A stretch of DNA of 64,000 nt from Gordonia sp. PDNC005. Lineage in GTDB: Bacteria; Actinomycetota; Actinomycetes; Mycobacteriales; Mycobacteriaceae. Shown here in pieces: positions 61,031-64,000 of the stretch (position 1 is the first letter of the stretch; each line of letters starts with the position of its first letter). The notes beneath the pieces were generated by a model that was given only the letters and a program-made list of their open reading frames with translations, did no database searches and was not told the origin of the DNA. Made by a program: the position numbers and the translations under genes. The stretch lies in the NCBI RefSeq assembly GCF_016919385.1, contig NZ_CP070351.1, positions 3,348,001-3,412,000 on the forward strand, written 5' to 3'.

Positions 61031-62752
61031 TCACACCCTGCTCCACGCCTTCCAGAGTTCTGCAAATGCACCGTCGTCGAGCTGCCTCAGTTCGTGTGCG
61101 GTACCCGACTCCGTCAGTCGGCCCTCGTCGAAGACGGCGACGACATCGGCGTCGACCGTCTGTGACAGTCGGTGGGCCACGACAATCGCCGTCCGCCCCG
61201 CGGCCACCCGAGCGAGAGCCGCGTCGAGCAGCCCTGTGCCACCGTCTTGGGCTGTCGCCTCGTCGAGCACCACCACGGGCGGGTCGGCGAGTAGAACGCG
61301 AGCCAGCGCGAGACGCTGAACCAGAGCGTCGTCGGTCACCGCGGCGTCGGACAACTGTTGGTCGAGCACCTCCGGCGCGTGTTCGACGCCGACAGCTGCA
61401 GCGGCCTCCGCCAAGTCGTCGTTCGATGCGTCCGGAGCGGCGAGCCGCAGATTGTCGGCGACCGTTCCGGTGAACGCATGCGTCTCCTGAGTCACCAACA
61501 GCACGGCGGGTCGGCCGTTCGACGTGGCGCGGTCAGCAGGCACACCGCCGACCTGGACGACGCCGGACGACGGTTCGGCGAGACCCGCGATCAGACGTGC
61601 CGTTGTCGACTTCCCTGAGCCTGAGGCCCCGACCAGCACCGCGGTCGCACCCGACGGTACGACCATGTCGACATCGCTGACCGCCGTGTGCGCACCGGTG
61701 CGGTACGTGAACGACACGCTCTTCAGACACACCGACGCATCGGCCACTTCCTGCCCGCCTGATCTGCCGCCCAGGTCGGAGTCGACGAGCCCGACGATCC
61801 GTTCCAATCCCGCGAGCGCTCGCTGGAGTTCGTCGATTCCACCGAGCAGACCACCGACCGGCCCGAAGAGACGATGGATGAACAAGGCGCCGGCGGTGAC
61901 CGCTCCGATCGTGAGGGCCCCTGCCGTCACCTGATGAAACCCGACGGCGAGCACACCGGCGAGCGCGATGTACTCCGCGATGTTCAGCCCGCCGTTGAAT
62001 CGGTTGCGGGCCCGCGATGCCTCACACTGCGTCTCGATCGTCGCGTGGCTGGCCGCAGCGAGCCCCGCGAGCCGCTTGTCCTGGAGACGATGTGCACGCA
62101 CGGTCTCGACACCACGGACTGATTCGATGATCGACTGCCCTTGAATCGCCTCCTCGACCCGGAGGCGGCTGTACAGCGGACGTGAACGGCGCAGAAAGAT
62201 CCACGTGGCCAGCAGTTGGACCGGAATCGCGGGCAGTGCCGCCAGGGCGAGCCACGGGTCCAACGCGACGAGTCCAACCCCGGTGAGTCCGATCGTGAGG
62301 GCTGCGCCGAGCATGCGCGGTACAACCCCCGTCACCGCCTCGGTCACGGACTCGACGTCCGTTGTCACTCTCGACACCGCGTCCGAGCTCCCAGCGACCT
62401 CGAGCGACCCGAGGTCTGATGCGACGGCGCGCGCGAAAGCCTCCTCCCGCAAGCCGGACAGCGATCGTTGCAGGCACCGGATGAGCAAGAGTCCGCCGTA
62501 CCAGCTGAGAGCGGCTGCGACCACGCCCGACAGGAGGAGTCCCGCGCAGGCCCACCACACATGCGCAAGGCCATGGCCGCCGGCCACAGCGTCGACGACG
62601 ACGCCGAGCAGAGGCGGGACTGCCAATGCCGCAGCGGATCCCGCCACCATGAGAACGGCCGTCGCCACCAACACGCTTCGCTGGGGGGCCAACAGGCGCG
62701 CCACGGCCGCTCCGACTGCGCGCGGTGTCGCGACCGGGAGAACGGTATTCAT
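61031..62752 (-). CDS. ABC exporter half-transporter with degenerate signature motif
   Basis: 573 aa: six-TM domain (about 25-300), then an NBD with intact Walker A (VGASGSGKSTTARLIAG), Q-loop (LLVTQETHAFTGTVADNL), Walker B with Glu (PVVVLDEATAQDGG) and switch His (IVVAHRLSQT). The signature LSGGQ is missing; the region reads AAVTDDALVQRLALARVLL. It can bind and hydrolyse ATP only with a partner that supplies the signature. That partner is the gene upstream, whose stop overlaps this ATG (ATGA). Confidence 0.93.
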   Translation of the reverse strand: MNTVLPVATPRAVGAAVARLLAPQRSVLVATAVLMVAGSAAALAVPPLLGVVVDAVAGGHGLAHVWWACAGLLLSGVVAAALSWYGGLLLIRCLQRSLSGLREEAFARAVASDLGSLEVAGSSDAVSRVTTDVESVTEAVTGVVPRMLGAALTIGLTGVGLVALDPWLALAALPAIPVQLLATWIFLRRSRPLYSRLRVEEAIQGQSIIESVRGVETVRAHRLQDKRLAGLAAASHATIETQCEASRARNRFNGGLNIAEYIALAGVLAVGFHQVTAGALTIGAVTAGALFIHRLFGPVGGLLGGIDELQRALAGLERIVGLVDSDLGGRSGGQEVADASVCLKSVSFTYRTGAHTAVSDVDMVVPSGATAVLVGASGSGKSTTARLIAGLAEPSSGVVQVGGVPADRATSNGRPAVLLVTQETHAFTGTVADNLRLAAPDASNDDLAEAAAAVGVEHAPEVLDQQLSDAAVTDDALVQRLALARVLLADPPVVVLDEATAQDGGTGLLDAALARVAAGRTAIVVAHRLSQTVDADVVAVFDEGRLTESGTAHELRQLDDGAFAELWKAWSRV

Positions 62753-64000
62753 CGAAGCACCCCCTCGACTACAGCGTCGACCACGCCGTCACACGCGTCC
62801 AGCAGTGCTCTGCTCGAGGTGATCACCACAACCGTTCGGCCCGATCGACTCAGACCGTTCGCCACCCGCTGTTCAGTGACGGGGTCGAGTGCGGTGGTCG
62901 GTTCGTCGAGGACAACGACGTCGGCATCGGAGTGCATTGCACGCGCCAGGGTGAGACGTTGACGCTGTCCGCCCGACAGGCGGCGACCCGATTCGCCCAC
63001 GGGGGCGTCAGGGCCGATCAGATCCACAACGTCGTCGAGAGCGCACGCGGCGATGAGATCGTCGTCGATTCGTCCACTCCCACCGAGGTTGTCAGCGAGA
63101 CTGCCGCTGAAGACCATCGTGTCGTGTGGAGGAGCCAGGACGCGCGACGCGTAGACATCGGGCCCGAGATCAACGGCGTCGACACCATGCGCTGTCAGCT
63201 CGCCCCTTGGGACCGGCGTTCGATACCCGAGCCGAGCGCTCAGATCGCGCGCCTGCTGAGACGACGTCACTCGGATGCCGGTCATCCGACCTTCCGGGAC
63301 GCGCAGCTCTGGGCCTTCCGGTGGTGTCCACACCAGCAGTGGGCGGGTCGGCTCAGCAGACGCGATCACGCCGTCCGGCAACGCGTACTCGTCGGCCACC
63401 AACGCATGCAGCCGCTTGGCGGACGCCCTCTTGTGCGCCCAGTTGGCCCCGAACGTTCCGATGTGCTCGAGGGAGCCCTGAAGGAACTGCGCGAGGCCGA
63501 CGACGGTGATGAGCTGCCCGATCGTGATGGTCCCGTTCGATGCCATCACACCCGCCGCTGCCGTGAGGATCGCCAGATAGAGGATCGATACCGCAGTGCT
63601 CATCGACTGGTAGGTGAGCAACGACCGCCCGGACGCGACTGCGCCCTCGCGTGATGCGGCGCTGGCCGCCCGGTACCGACGGACCGATTCGGCCTCTGCG
63701 CCGAGACCCTGGACTGTGCGGATGCCCGCGAACGTGTCGGCAGCGACTTCGCTGGCCGCTGCGACGGAGGTCTGCTCCCGCATGCCGAGACGTTCGAGAG
63801 GCCTCGCCAACGACTGCATCAGCCAGAGCACGAGTGCCGCACCGAGGAGCACGCCGACGCCCAGCGGTATCGAGATCGTCAGCAAGACACCGCTCGCGAC
63901 GACCACGGCGGCTACCGTCGCGCTCTGTTCCGCGATGCTCCATGCGACCCCGGCGACCCGATACGTGTCGCTGGTGGTGACCGTGAGAACGTCTCCGGTC
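62749..64000 (-). CDS. ABC exporter half-transporter with degenerate Walker A, 5' end outside window
   Basis: 416 C-terminal residues visible. Part of a TM domain (for example LLTISIPLGVGVLLGAALVLWL in part, VSILYLAILTAAAGVMASNG) precedes an NBD. Walker A is lost (GIRVTSSQQARDLSARLG, no GKS/T), the Q-loop Gln is replaced (LAPPHDTMVFSGSLADNL) and the switch His is gone (VVVITSSRALLD). Signature LSGGQRQRLTLARAM and Walker B DVVVLDEPTTALDP are intact. It therefore supplies only the signature half of the working site in a heterodimer with the downstream gene. The beginning lies past 64000. Confidence 0.93.
   Translation of the reverse strand, partial: TGDVLTVTTSDTYRVAGVAWSIAEQSATVAAVVVASGVLLTISIPLGVGVLLGAALVLWLMQSLARPLERLGMREQTSVAAASEVAADTFAGIRTVQGLGAEAESVRRYRAASAASREGAVASGRSLLTYQSMSTAVSILYLAILTAAAGVMASNGTITIGQLITVVGLAQFLQGSLEHIGTFGANWAHKRASAKRLHALVADEYALPDGVIASAEPTRPLLVWTPPEGPELRVPEGRMTGIRVTSSQQARDLSARLGYRTPVPRGELTAHGVDAVDLGPDVYASRVLAPPHDTMVFSGSLADNLGGSGRIDDDLIAACALDDVVDLIGPDAPVGESGRRLSGGQRQRLTLARAMHSDADVVVLDEPTTALDPVTEQRVANGLSRSGRTVVVITSSRALLDACDGVVDAVVEGVLR

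Overview
This 64-kb window is chromosomal DNA from a high-GC actinobacterium of the Mycobacteriales. From memory, the gene order follows Mycobacterium tuberculosis Rv0357c-Rv0391: purA, the Rv0358 and Rv0359 homologues, a DUF3151 gene (Rv0360c), an Rv0361-like protein, fba, a DedA protein, a SpoU-type RNA methylase, pyrE, an Rv0383c-like protein, clpB, purT, a rhodanese and metZ. A Ddn-like F420 nitroreductase, an HspR-type HAIR operator at clpB, a SAM-IV riboswitch and many leaderless promoters fit the same order. A Gordonia-like genus is my best guess. No rRNA, tRNA, CRISPR array, intact insertion sequence or prophage was seen.

Region 1 (1-8.3 kb): a MarR/MFS pair (MFS gene cut by the left edge), a cysteine-desulfurase-like gene behind a SAM-IV riboswitch, then a forward operon of four membrane-associated proteins (Pro-rich anchor, SPFH-GYF protein, zinc-ribbon membrane protein, small anchored protein) coupled to an isochorismate synthase. 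Region 2 (8.2-19.8 kb): metZ, rhodanese, fprA, purT, a membrane class III cyclase, purA and a site-2 protease, with hairpin repeats and one decayed gene between them.

Region 3 (19.8-33.8 kb) looks like an accessory block between the Rv0359 and Rv0360c homologues. It holds (a) a TetR-flanked operon of diiron oxygenase, DUF4873-like protein, ferredoxin-ferredoxin reductase fusion, SDR and acyl-CoA ligase; (b) a set of beta-oxidation genes (acyl-CoA dehydrogenase, SDR, MaoC hydratase, SRPBCC protein, thiolase) beside a second TetR; and (c) a CDF metal exporter and a FUSC protein. Region 4 (33.9-42.2 kb) returns to the core: DUF3151, Rv0361-like, fba, DedA, nitroreductase, RNA methylase, pyrE, an M20 peptidase and a PPOX-fold protein.

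Region 5 (42.3-50 kb) is a complete kdp locus in the order (transcribed leftward) microORF-kdpF-kdpA-kdpB-kdpC-kdpD-kdpE. Almost every junction overlaps or nearly abuts, and the locus starts with an unannotated 30-codon membrane ORF. Region 6 (50-64 kb): a secreted protein, an ABC-2 exporter, clpB under a HAIR element, an exported protein, a NarL-type two-component system, a Baeyer-Villiger-type monooxygenase followed by an SDR pseudogene and a 2-oxoglutarate-type oxygenase, and a heterodimeric ABC exporter in which one of the two ATP sites has lost its motifs in both halves.

Genes were called from motifs, overlaps, ribosome binding sites and -10 motifs read by eye. Family names rest on recognised motifs, not on searches.
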